DNA of 64,000 bases. Origin: Arachis hypogaea (lineage: Eukaryota > Streptophyta > Magnoliopsida > Fabales > Fabaceae). A model generated the notes under the pieces. It saw only the letters and a list, made by a program, of their open reading frames with translations. It made no database searches and had not been told where the DNA came from. Below, piece by piece: positions 33,201-44,396 of this stretch. A program made the translations under genes and the position numbers. Location of the stretch: assembly GCF_003086295.3 (NCBI RefSeq), contig NC_092048.1, forward strand, positions 65,266,841-65,330,840, written 5' to 3'. Numbering within the stretch: position 1 is the first letter of the stretch; every line of letters starts with the position of its first letter.

Positions 33201-33989
33201 CGAGACTCTCAGTCATATTGACCTCTTCCACCAGGGAGTCAATAATGTCAGCGCTCATGCAGTCCTTTGATGTGTCTGGATGCTGCATAGCTTTGATAGC
33301 ATTTAACTTGAACTCATCTTCATTAACTCTCAGGGTTATCTCCCCTTTTTGGACGTCAATGAGGGTTCGTCCAGTTGCTAGGAAAGGTCTTCCTAGAATG
33401 AGAGTTGCACTCTTGTGCTCCTCCATTTCCAGCACTACAAAGTCAGTGGGGAAGGCAAATGGCCCAACCTTGACAATCATGTCCTCAATTACACCTGATA
33501 GAATCTTAATGGAGCCATCAGCAAGTTAGAAGCATATCCAGGTTGGATTAACTTCATCAGTCAAACCAAGCTTTTTGATAGTGGATGCAGGTATTAGGTT
33601 GATACTTGCCCCAAGATCACATAGAGCTGTCTTGTACAATCACCCTCTAATGTGAATGGTATCATAAAGCTTTCGGGATTTTTAAGCTTCTCTGGTAAGC
33701 TTTTCAGAATGACTGCACTGCATTCTTCAGTGAGGAACACTTTTTCAGTTTCACTCCAATCCTTCTTATGACTTAAGATCTCTTTCATGAACTTAGCATA
33801 AGAGGGTATTTGCTCAAATGCCTCTGCAAATGGAATCTTTATTTCAAGAGTCCTGAGATAGTCTGCAATGCGGGCAAATTGTTTATCTTGTTCCGCTTGG
33901 CAGAGTTTCTGAGGATAAGGCATCTTGGCTTTATATTCTTCAACCTTAGTTGCTGCAGGTTTATTTCCTACAGAAGTGGTTGGAGAAAC
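30201..33989 (-). pseudogene. element 3 pol
   Basis: It contains the same domains as element 1: protease (frameshift of one base near 33636, just before the D-L-G-A-S motif, undone by an extra base in an A run near 33180), RT with F-M-D-D (about 32355), RNase H, H-H-C-C finger and integrase core with G-I-D-F-M-G and I-S-D-G-G. Stops at about 33528, 32817, 32725, 32660, 32549, 31185, 30723, 30315 and 30226 break it. Most are explained by one C-to-T or G-to-A change of Gln, Trp or Arg codons. Confidence 0.88.
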
Positions 33990-35207
33990 CTACTTTAGGG
34001 GGTTGTTATCAGCACTTGCAAGTGTCTGATCCCTTAGTGGCATTTGAACGCCAGAATTGGGTGTAGCATGGGCGTTTAACGCCAGATTGCCACCCTTTTC
34101 TGGCATTTGAATGCCATAATTGGCCATCCCCTGGGCATTTAACGCCAACTGTTTACCCTTATCTGGCGTTTGTACGCCAGAATCATTCTTCTCTGGGCTC
34201 TTACTGTCCTCAGTGGGATTTTGGGCAATGCTTTGGTCATCCCCTTTCAGTTGTTCCTTTCTTGGCTTTCTACTGCCTTGAGTTGAGACATTCAGTGTCT
34301 TTTCACTTCTTAAATGAGCAGCTTGGCACTCTTCTGTTATCTGTTTAGATAGCTGTTGTCTTGTTTGATCCAATTGTGCTTCCATATTCTTATTAGCATT
34401 TTTAGCGTCTTGGAGAATCTCTTTAAATTCTACTAACTATTTTGTTATATGAAGCAATTGCTAATTGAATTCAACAACTTGTTCTAGAGGGCTAAGTTTA
34501 GTGGATACTGTTTTAGCCTCTTCTTTCATGGAGGACTCACTACTTAAATACAGATGTTGATTTCTAGCAACTGTATCAATGAGCTCTTGAGCCTCTTCAA
34601 TTGTCTTTCTCATATGTATAGATCCACCAACTGAGTGGTCTAGAGATATCTAGGCCTTTTCTATAAGCCCATAGTAAAAGACGTCTAACTGCACCCATTC
34701 TGAAAAAATTTCAGAGGGGCATTTCCTTAGCATCCCTCTGTACCTTTCCCAGGCATTATAAAGAGATTCATTATCCTCTTGTTTAAAGCCTTGGATGTCC
34801 AGCCTTAGCTGTGTCATCCTTTTTAGAGGGAAATATTGATTCAGAAATTTGTCTGATAACTGTTTCCATGTTCTTATGCTTGCTGTGGGTTGGTTATTTA
34901 ACCACCTCTTAGCTTGATCTGTTACAGCAAATGAAAATAGTAATAATATGTAGACATCCTGATCTACTTCCTTATCACGTACTGTGTCAACAATTTTTAA
35001 GAACTGTGCCAGAAACTCAGTAGGTTCTTCCTGTGGAAGACCGAAATACTGGCAATGTTGCTGCACCATGATAATGAGCTGAGGGTTTAGCTCAAAACTG
35101 CTGGCCCTGATGGGGGGTATACAGATACTACTCCCATAGGAAGCATTAGTGGGGTTAGCATATGACCCTAGAGTCCTTCTGGACTGTTCATTTCCACTTA
35201 GGTCCAT
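33990..35207 (-). pseudogene. element 3 gag and linker
   Basis: ATG at 35207 (M-D-L-S-G-N-E, as in element 1). The gag core is complete, then TAG at 34650 and two more near 34470 and 34440, all at Gln codons. The E-E-C-Q-A segment follows, then an in-frame palindrome array (34043-34185) read as L-A-L-N-A-Q-like peptides. A final TAG at 33990 lies just before the protease leader. Confidence 0.88.
34043..34185. repeat. palindrome array in gag-protease linker, element 3
   Basis: gcgtttaacgcc, gcatttgaatgcc, gcatttaacgcc and gcgtttgtacgcc units with mostly T/A centres, in frame on the minus strand. Confidence 0.8.
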
Positions 35208-36403
35208 GATGGAGAAAGGGAGATGATGTGGATTGTAAATAGAATAAACCGAATTTAAAAGAGAATAAAATAAAATACTTGGAAAATAGAATATAAATTT
35301 CGAAAACCAAAAGGAAAAGAAATAAAAGAAATTCGAATACTAAAATGATTGATTAATTGAAAAGATTTGAAAAATTTTGGATATGATTTTCGAAAAATAG
35401 AGAGAGAGAAAGTGGTTAGGAAGTTTTGAAAAAGATATGTCTTAAAATTAAAGATACTTGTAAGAAAATAAATAAATAAAAGAAAAGATTTGAAAAAGAT
35501 ATGATTTTAAAATTTTAAAGATTGGAACTTTCTTAACATGGAAACACCAAACTTAAAATTTTTCAATCAAAATAATAAAATAGGACAAGTGATTCGAAAA
35601 TTATGAATAAGAAAAGAAAAAGATTTTGAAAAAAATTTATAAAGGATTTCCGAAAAATCTAAAAAGAAAATTGAAAAGGATTTAAAAAGATAAATTTTAA
35701 AATTGAAATTTTAACTTAACTAACAAGAAACTACAAAAATTTTTTTAAAAAATTTTGACTAAGTCAATCTAAGGAATTCGAAAATGATGAGTAAATAAAG
35801 GAAATGATATATTTTTTTTTGAATTTAATGAGGAAAGAGAAAAAACAATAAAATGACACCAAACTTAGAATTTTTAGATCAAAACAAAGAAAATAAACAA
35901 GAAAACTTTGAATGTCAAGATGAACACCAATAACACTTTGAAGATTAAGATGAACACCAAGAACAAATTTTGAAAATTTTTAAGAAAATAAAAATACAAA
36001 GGACACCAAACTTAAAAAATTTTATACTTTGGACACTAGTAATTCGAAAATGCACAAGAAAAACAAGGAAAGACACAAAACAAGAAAAATTAAAGATCAC
36101 ACAAGGAAAATAAACAAGAACAACTTGAAGATCAAGAAGAACTAAGAACATATAATTCGAAAAATTGAAAGAAAAATAAAAGCATGCAATTCACACCAAA
36201 CTTAAAACATGAAACTAGACTCAAACAGAAAACTCAAAGGAAAATTAAGGATTAATGAAGAAAAATAAGATTTTTGAAAAGAAAATAAAAGACTCAAATT
36301 TAGTGACTCTAAACCAAAAAGATAAATTTTTCCTAATCTAAGCAACAAAATAAACTGTCAGTTGTTCAAACTTGAACAATCCCCGACAACAGTGCCAAAA
36401 ACT
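35208..36403 (-). other. element 3 5' leader and primer binding site
   Basis: AT-rich leader with several AACACCAAACTTAAAA copies (the complement of TTTTAAGTTTGGTGTT) near 35547, 35855, 36003 and 36192. The primer site (36380-36397) matches tRNA-Asp at 15 of 18 bases. I did not find the tRNA-like piece seen in elements 1 and 2. Confidence 0.7.
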
Positions 36404-37953
36404 TGGTGTGGGAAATTGTGATTACACTTTTCACAACTCTGCACAACTAACCAGCAAATGCACTGGGTCGTCCAAGTAATACCTTACGTGAGTAAGGGTC
36501 GATCCCACAGAGATTGTCGACTTGAAGCAAGCTATGGTTATCTTGTAAATCTTAGTAAGGAGATTAATGATAAAAATGATTTTTGTTTATGAAAAGTAAA
36601 TATCATGAAATAAATGGTACTTGTGATTCAGTAATGAGGAACAGGTTGAAGTTCCGGAGATGCTCTGTCATCTGAATCTCTGCTTTTCTACTGTCTTCTT
36701 CTCCAAACACGTATGGCTTCCTTCAATGGCAAGTTGTATAATCCTCTCGGATGAAAAATACCAGGTACGATCTCTGCACAGCTAATTAACTGTCAAATTT
36801 CTCGTCTCAGGTGAAAAATACCAAGTACAGCTACCACACGGCTAATCATCTGTTAGTTCTCACTAGCGTCGAAATAGGATCTCTCTCCCCTTTTGCACAC
36901 TGTCACTGTGCCCAACATTCGTGAGTTTAAAGCTCGTCACAGTCAACCCTTCCCAGATCCTACTCGAAATACCACAGAAGATTCTGATCTCACGGACTTG
37001 GTCTGTGGATTAGAGACCTAAGAGATACGCACTCAAGCTATCGCCCAATGACTACGTTGAGCTCAGATAAAATGGGAGTGGTTGTCAGGCACGCGTTCAT
37101 AGAATTAAGAATAATGATGAGTGTCACAAATCATCATAGTCTCTATATTGAAGTACGAGTGAGTATCTTAGAATTGAATCAAGCGTGATTGAATAGAAAA
37201 CAGTAGTAATTGCATTAATCCATTGAAGCACAGCAGAGCTCCTCACCCCCACCTATGGGGTTTAGAGACTCATGCCATAGAAGATACAATATGAAGTGTA
37301 AAATGTCATAAGTTTCTACATGAATCTCTAAATGTAGTTTTTATACTAAACTAGTAACTTAGGTTTACAGAAAATGACTAACTAAGTGCAGATAGTGCAG
37401 AAATCCACTTCCGGGACCCACTTGGTGAGTGTTTGGGCTGAGCTTTCAAGCTTACACGTGCATATGCTTCAAGTTGGAGTTAAATGCCACCTGGGTGCCA
37501 AAATGGGCGTTTAACACCAAAAAATGTGCCAGTTCTGGGTTTTACGCCAGAAAGTTTTTGGCTGGATTTTAACGCCAGTTTGGCTCATCAAATCTCGGGA
37601 AAAGTATAAACTATTATATTTTGCTAGAAAGCCCAAGATGTCTACTTTCCAATGCAATTAAAAGCGTGCCAATTTGGCTTTTGTAGCTCCAAAAAATCCA
37701 CTTCGAGTGCAGGAGGGTCAGAATCTAACTGCATCTGCAGTCCTTTCTCAGCCTCTGAATCAGATTTTTGCTCAGGTCCCTCAATTTCAGCTAGAAAATA
37801 CCTGAAATTATAGAAAAATACACAAACTCATAGTAAAGTCTAGAAATGTGATTTTTGCATAAAAACTAATAAAAATATTATAAAAAGTAAATAAAACATA
37901 CTGAAAACTATGTAAAAACAATGCCAAAAAGGGTATAAATTATCCGCTCATCA
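36404..37953 (-). repeat. element 3 5' LTR
   Basis: Boundaries are set by the primer site on the left and the GTGCC duplication (37954-37958) on the right. It is 41 bp shorter than the other LTR. Confidence 0.93.
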
Positions 37954-38173
37954 GTGCCCATCCTCTATTATTGATCTCCCTGTTAATCTCAGGGTGCTCG
38001 TTCCTTCCAAGTTAGAAGCCAACCTCTGGAATGATTTGCCTCTCACTCACCCAACCATAAAATTGGTTTTGGTTGAATGGTGAGAGGAACTTGTATTCAT
38101 TGTGGCTTGAGGATCCTGAGGTTGGTTCCTTGGTATTTCTCTTCTTTGATCATGAGGCTCTTGGTGGTGCCAT
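37954..38173 (-). pseudogene. element 4 third ORF, N-terminal part
   Basis: Starts at ATG 38173 with M-A-P-P-R-A-S and has a TGA at codon 8 and a TAA later. It then shows I-I-P-E-V-G-F and H-P-E-I-N-x-E-I-N-N-R-G-W, matching R-S-V-I-P-E-V-x-F and Y-P-E-I-Q-E-Q-I of elements 1-3. It ends at the element 3 insertion point and continues at 25311. Confidence 0.82.
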
Positions 38174-38862
38174 TGGGATGAGGAAAGGGATTTGAAAGGT
38201 TAAAGAAAGTTGAAGAAAGTTGCAAGAGAGTAAGAAAAACACAGTTTTGCTCCAACACCAAACTTAGGACTTGATTATCCCAATCAAGAAAAGGAAAAGA
38301 ATGGTAAAGACAAGGGGGGAGAGTGTGGAGGTTCTTTCAAGTATGAGGTTTGGGTTCAAAGTGTGAAGAGAGGTAGGAAAGTGAGGGGCTTTTATAGAGG
38401 TAGGATGTGTAGTCTAGAGGGTGGAAAGTGAAAGCAATTCAATGTTTTCCTACTTGGGGAATGGCGCCTAGCATGGGAAGAGGCGCCAATCCTTATCCCT
38501 TTTGGTTTCCTGCATGTGTTGAGTTCCAAAGTGCAAATACACTTTGACTTCTTGCTTTATGAGCTGTCAATCATGTGGGCCCCATCCTTTCCCCTAAAAA
38601 TAAAAACCAAAACCCCATTAGTAATGACAAAAGAGAAATCCTTCACATTTCCTATATTATAAGTCATTTAAATTGCAATTGATGAGTGTCCCTTGGGACA
38701 TGAAACTTAATCCCATTGCATCTAATAAATTGGTTTCATCATTGGGTTTTAATATGTTCATAAGAGTGAAATAATTCCAATCCTTTCACATTCCTTCACT
38801 TCTAACCCCTTCCGAACATATTAAAACTAACCTTTATGCACCCACCAATTTATTAAATGCAC
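38174..38862 (-). other. element 4 region upstream of the third ORF
   Basis: Noncoding. It holds a variant of the hairpin (38270-38288: arms CTTGATT and AATCAAG) followed on the minus strand by TCCTAAGTTTGGTGTTG, and a GGCGCC pair (38463-38492) that may be a worn palindrome array. Then comes AT-rich sequence up to the LTR junction. Confidence 0.6.
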
Positions 38863-41179
38863 GCCTTCGATACCAAGTGGCATGTCCAGCCTTGCTTTGG
38901 CCTTCTTTAGTGTTGGCGTGCCACGCCTGGGTCTTCAAGTGGCACACCCAAGTGAGGATTGAGAGCTGGCGTGCGACACCTTCGACACCAAGTGGCACGC
39001 CCAGCTTTTTGGACCTTCAACCTCTTCTCTGGAAACTTGTACTGGCGTGCCATGCCTTGATGCTCAAGTGGCACACCCATTTTAATGTGGCTCCTTTAAG
39101 CTTGGCGTGCCACGCCTGGGTCTTCAAGTGGAACGCCCAAGTGATGATTTGAGGCTGGCGTGCCACGCCTTTGATACCAAGTGGCACGCCCTAGTGATTG
39201 TCCCCTCTGGATTGATGAACTGGCGTGCCACGCCCAATGGTCCAAGTGGCACGCCCATAGTGTCTACTTCAGCATTGCTCTCTGGAAAAATATATTGCCG
39301 TGCCACGCCCAGCTTCTGGCGTGCCACGCCCATGTAAAAGATCCAATCATGCTTCTCTGGAAATCATTACTGGCATGCCACACCCAACTTCTGGCGTGCC
39401 ACGCCCATGTAAAAGTGATAAACCACTATTTTATGGTTTATCTTGTGCTTAATTGAGTGGATTTTATCAACTCTTTACCCACTTATTCATAATATTTGCA
39501 TGGTTTTATATTTCCTTCCTGATTTTGTGCTATGATTGAAAACATGCTTCTTTGATCTTATAATTTCTTATTATTAATCCTCTCTTATTACCATTAGATG
39601 CCTTGATATGTGTGTTAAGTGCTTTCAGAGATTATAGGGCAAGAATGGCTTGGAGGATGGAAAAGAAGCATGCAAAAGTGGAAGGAATACAAGAAGTTGG
39701 AGAAATTGCTAAGCTGTCCAGCCTGACCTCTTTGCACTCAAATGGCTATAACTTTAGCTACAGAAGTCCAAATGATGCGGTTCCAGTTGCGTTGGAAAGC
39801 TAACGTCCGGGGCTTCGATTTGATATATAATATGCCATAGTTGCCCTGACGCTAGATAACGCAATCGCGTGCTCCATGCGGTCGCGTCACAGTGACGAAA
39901 ATCTAGCGTGGTTGAATTTGAGACCAACGAATTCTGGGCTGTTTCTGACCCAGTTCTCGGCCCAGAAAACATAGATTAGAGGCTATAAAGTGGAGGAATG
40001 CATCCATTCATATGTAGGCTCTCATAATTCACTTTTCATGTTTTAGATGTAGTTTTAGAGAGAGAGGTTCTCTCCGCTCTCTCTTAGGATTAGGATTTAG
40101 GACTTCTCTTAGTTTTAGGAGTAACTCTCAATCCCAGGTTCTTTATTTTTATTTCTTTTCTCAATTTTGTTTGTGACTCTCTATGTTTAGATTGATTTTC
40201 TATTTAATATATTTTGAGGTATTTCAGACTTATGATTACTTTCTTTTATTTACATGATTATTGCTTCCCATCTGAAGGCATTCTTATTCCAGCAAATTTA
40301 CTTTTTCCCTTTTGGTTTTGGTTAAGAAATCAGTAACTCAGGAGTTATCCAATTCAACAGCATAATTGTTAATTGTTATCTTGCCAATTGAGTTGAACTT
40401 CAATAATCCCAATCTTTTCTTAGGAAATAAATAGGATTCGAAGATCAAACTAATTAGTCCCTTGACTTTCCTTTACTTTAGTAAAGGTTAACTAAGTGGA
40501 ATTAAGATTCGACTTTCATTGTTATTGATAAGGATAACTAGACTGGACTTCCAATTTCTCATACCTTGCCAAAAGTTGCTTTACAGTATTTATTTATTTT
40601 TAATTGCCATTTAAATTATTTGTCATATAACATATTCCCACCTTACTTCCAAAACCCCAATTTACAAACTCATAAGCAATAATAAGAACATACCTCCCTG
40701 CAATTCCTTGAGAAGACGACCCGAGGTTTGAATACTCGGTTATCAATTTCAAAGGGGTTTGTTACTTGTGACAACCAAAACGTTTGCACGAAGGAATTTT
40801 TGTTGGATTAGAAACTATATCTACAACGCGACTGTTTTTATGAACTTCTTTACTGGCAAAAATCCTAACGTCAAAAAGCTTTGAGGATCATTTCTAAAAT
40901 TCAATACTGGTGTGCCACGCCCAACTCCTGACGTGCCATGCCCACACAATTTTATGCCGTTTGCTCCAAGTGGCACACCAGTTTCACACGCCCAGCTTTG
41001 TTCTGTTGTTTTCTTCCCTTTTTGTTGCTCTTTTCACCTGAAATTCAGCACAAACCCATTTCAAAGCAATGTACCATAATATTCATCAATTAGTTCATGA
41101 ATTGCAATGATCAAATGAGATTATTCTCTTTTATGGTCCTTTTTAGGCAAGAAAAAAGGGTAAATGATGCAAGTCATCA
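38863..41179 (-). repeat. element 4 truncated LTR (with solo LTR inside)
   Basis: 38863-39415 and 40879-41179 match the U3 part of the LTR at 8780-10915 in order, including the GGCGTGCCACGCC array. The U5 half (about 1.28 kb by comparison) is missing. The end GTCATCA and the ATGCA duplication mark the outer border. Confidence 0.88.
39416..40873 (+). mobile_element. solo LTR, TGATAAACC family, copy b
   Basis: 1458 bp, starts TGATAAACCAC, ends AACGTCA, with duplications AAAAG (39411-39415, 40874-40878). The uninterrupted LTR copy at about 10600-10615 shows the empty site. TATA box CTATAAAG at 39983-39990. Confidence 0.93.
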
Positions 41180-41389
41180 ATGCACCTCTTCTTCCTCCTG
41201 GCATACAACACAAACAAACCAAAAACACAAACAGAACACTCTATTGCTAGAGTGAAGTTATAGTTAGCAGAAACAAAATCTCAAACAGTTAATAGGCTTA
41301 ACAAAAATAGAAGAAAATGCTTAATCTAGATTGTCACCTACTTAATCTTTGTTAATCTAAATCAATCCCCGGCAACGTCGCCAAAAACT
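41180..41389 (-). other. element A leader, gag start and primer binding site
   Basis: The primer site 41366-41383 matches tRNA-Asp at 17 of 18 bases (minus strand TGGCGACGTTGCCGGGGA). A minus-strand ATG at about 41203 begins M-P-G-G-R-R-G and joins in frame, across element 4, with the gag leader at 8774. Between them is about 160 bases of AT-rich leader. Confidence 0.8.
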
Positions 41390-42537
41390 TGATGAGGGAA
41401 AAGTTGAATTTTGCACAAACTAACCAGCAAGTATACTGGGTCGCATCAAGTAGTAAAACTCACGAGAGTGAGGTTGATCCCACGAAGATTGATGGATCAA
41501 GAAATTTTAGTTGGGTGATTAATCTATTCAAGCGAATATTTGATGGATTGAGTGAAGTTGGATCAACAGAAAGTAAATAGCATGAAATCTAAAGTGTTGA
41601 ATTTAAATTTGCTTGAAATTTAAATGGCAAGAAACTTAAAGTGCATGAAAAATAAATTGCAGAAAATTGTAAAATAGACTAAATCTTAAATTTCAAGAAA
41701 AGTAAATGACTGGAATCTTAGATTGTAAGAAAGTAGAAGAGAAAAATCTAAATGGCACTGAAATTTAAATTGCAAGAATCGTAAATGGGAATTGGGTTTA
41801 GAGAATGAAGGAAGGTAGTAAAAATTGTGATTGAAAGTAGATTCAGAGTGATCTAAATTGAAGAAAATCAGGAGAATGATCATTAGGGATTGGAGATATC
41901 ATAATCCATCATGAATCAAATAGGTCTCAACTCCTTTCTCAATCATATGAGTAGATCTATCGTGGATTGAAATTGATTGGATCCCAATTTCTTAGCAATC
42001 CAATCTCTCTAATCATAATCAATCTAGCCAATTCCTTGATCTAATTGTCATGAGAAGAGTTTAAGTGCATGTCTCTCATCCATAAGCCACACAATCTCTC
42101 AAGATCTCAATTCCTCCCGAATGGTGTTGATCAAGAGAGTTGTGAAGGATGGAGCTCTAATACTAATGCAAGTGATTCCCCTTCCGAGGCTCACACGAGC
42201 ATTCAATTGAATTAAACCCCCTTCCGGAGTGAGTAATTCACAATCAAAACAGAAGTTATCCTATAGTTACACAAATGAATTGAGAAGAAGAAGAATTTCA
42301 TTGATTCATTATGATTACAATAGAGATCCTCCCCCTAATGAAAAATGGGGTTTAGTTCATCATTGCTCTAATAAAAATAGAAAATAGAAAAGTACAGAAG
42401 ATGAAAAACATAAGGAAAATACAAAAGAAAATGAGTGCAGAGTTTCCCAATTTGGATGCCTGATTCTTATGCCTTCCAACCTCCTTTTCTAACTCAAATT
42501 CTCCTCCCTTTATACACTTTCTTCTTTCATCTCTTCA
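41390..42537 (-). repeat. element A 5' LTR, partial
   Basis: The U5 end is at 41390 (minus strand ...CCCTCATCA next to the primer site). It keeps the family pattern CACTCTCGTGAG..TTACTTGATGCGACCCAGTA. A minus-strand TATA candidate GTATAAAGG lies at about 42507-42516. The U3 part is cut off at 42537 by the chromovirus. Confidence 0.8.
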
Positions 42538-44171
42538 TGTAACACTCTAATTAACCTAAGCCTTACCTCGCATCGTAAAGCAAAGATTAATCAAAGGTTA
42601 CGACAGTTCTAAGCTTATACATATCATATATAGAAGGAATTAAGAATATCTATAATCCCGATGAAGAATATCGCTTAAAGACAGGATTTGAAAAGCGCAA
42701 AATATACTAGCGAAGCTACTAACTTAAGGCACAAGGAATAGGTACGGCATAACAAAATATCATAGTATAATAGTATAATGTCATAAGATGTCAGCCACGG
42801 CTCGCGGAGTTTGAACCGACTAGCCATATACAGACAATACATGAACCCAAACAATAAAAACAGCTTATACAAGTTTTTTTCTCTCAGATACAAGCTTCTA
42901 GGCAAAACAAAATACAAAAGTGAGAGACATAATTCAAAATAAATCAAAAGAGCCAAAGGAGTACCCAGATCCTCCGCTTCTGACACCAACTAGACAACTC
43001 ACCATGATGGGTTACGACCTGCATCTGAAAACAACAATAGAAATATGGTATGAGAACTGGAGGTTCTCAGTATGGTAACAGTGCTCAGTGATGTAGGATA
43101 TAAGACCCTGGGACGCCAAAGGCAATCCTAGACTCCATATCCACCACAAGAATTCAAGCTTAAAGCATTCTAAACCAAATAAGCATAATAGGTAAAACCT
43201 TAACAAAACTCAAAACCATAGTACTATAAAAGGGTAATCTATCTTAGGGAATTTCTAATCTAATCAAATACCGCTATCCCACAGCCTTCACCAACCGATC
43301 CTCCATGCGATCCCATCGCCACCGCCTTCCGAATCTCCTTAATCCCAGTAGAAAACACAAATATATACAATATAAGTAAAACAGAAATAGAAGCATGTAT
43401 AGCAATTAATTCAAATAGCAATTAGACATGTTATACAGATAGGAAAACAATATTAAGTCGACAAAGCATACAAACAAATAGAAAATGCACATGATGAATG
43501 CCTGCCCTACTGGCTGTGATATCACATTGTCGGTTCAACTGCCAACCCGACACATCTCCATGGAGATGATGCCCTTTGGATTTATGGTGTGGGAACCCCC
43601 GATATATAGTGCTCGGATCACTATCCAGGGTTTTGCTCCTGTACGCTCTGATGATCCGAAGGGATGCGAGCGGAATCTATTGCCACCGACCTCATATCTA
43701 AGCGCAAGCGGGACGAACCACCGCCCTTACGCTGTCGCCGCTACCTCGACAGGCGGGATTAACCACCGTCCCTGCCGGGCGCATAGCGTCTCATAATCTC
43801 AGTATAAACAATACTTCAGTGGTTTTTCAGAAAATATTTTTTCAGCATATATGGATCCATCATCTTATTCAGAGTCCTCGACTCACCACAACCACTGTAA
43901 ATTCACATCTTAGTTCCAGACTCAATAGTTCCTCAATTCTCGTCTCATACATCAACCATACAACACATAACCACAAGCCATTCTCAGCACGCCAGAAACC
44001 TAGGCCTCTGTTTTCTAAGTTTTCCAAATAATGTCATCTAAATTCGCAAAAATTGTTCCCAATGTTTTAAAAGTCTAAGACTAGGCCCAAGAGTCATAAA
44101 ATGGTGTTAGAGAAGCTTACAACCTTGTTGGGAAGGTAGAATAGTTGAAAAACAAGTAAAATTTGAGAAAC

Positions 44172-44393
44172 AGGCGTGTGCGTCCGCACAGGGGTGTGCG
44201 CGTGCGCACGCCCAGGAAATTTTTAAAAGTGTACGTACGCACAGGGGTGTGCATACGCACAGGTGTCAAAACTCAAAATGGTCTGTTCACTCGTATAACC
44301 TGTGCCAGCGCCCCCAACAGACTGGTCTTCCCAGCATGTGCGTCTGCACAGGTTGAAATCCTTCGTTAGATATGTGCGTGCACACGCTGTGCC
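44172..44393. repeat. GTGCGTNNGCACAGG palindrome units in chromovirus LTR
   Basis: gtgcgtccgcacagg, gtgcgcgtgcgcacg, gtacgtacgcacagg, gtgcatacgcacagg, gtgcgtctgcacagg; one more at about 46727-46745 across the inserted LTR. Confidence 0.8.
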
Positions 44394-44396
44394 AGC

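Larger units (their letters stand above)
25312..37953 (-). mobile_element. element 3: complete FIDEL-like retrotransposon
   Basis: 12,642 bp; TGGTGTGG at the left and CTCATCA at the right (minus-strand TGATGAGCGG start); duplications GTGCC (25307-25311, 37954-37958). LTRs of 1591 bp (25312-26902) and 1550 bp (36404-37953) differ by several short deletions, including about 60 bp lost from the right copy and about 23 bp lost from the left, plus many substitutions, so it is clearly older than element 1. Gag-pol has many stops and two frameshifts, but the third ORF is open. Confidence 0.94.
8780..41179 (-). mobile_element. element 4: Athila-related element reduced to LTRs and third ORF, with nested insertions
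   Basis: The ends are TGATGACC on the left and GTCATCA on the right, with duplications ATGCA (8775-8779, 41180-41184). Left is a full 2136-bp LTR. Right is the same LTR truncated at 38863 (kept: 38863-39415 and 40879-41179). Between them, after removing elements 1 and 3 and a solo LTR, are only the third gene, its upstream region and a 3' noncoding region. Primer site, gag and pol are gone, and the junction at 38862/38863 goes straight from LTR to sequence upstream of the third gene, which indicates a deletion within the element. Confidence 0.85.
3671..42537 (-). mobile_element. element A: Athila-lineage retrotransposon, interrupted host of the other insertions
   Basis: Read from right to left: partial 5' LTR 41390-42537, tRNA-Asp primer site 41366-41383, leader and gag start 41204-41365, then (after removal of element 4) gag 7699-8779, (after removal of a solo LTR) gag 5867-6249, protease and RT 4345-5866, integrase 3671-4344. 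Target duplications ATGCA (8775-8779 and 41180-41184) and CTCAT (6245-6249 and 7699-7703) show that the gag pieces were once joined. The 5' LTR is cut at 42537 by the chromovirus. The 3' part is cut by LTR L2. The element has many stops, frameshifts and a deletion of RNase H, so it is old and dead. Confidence 0.85.
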
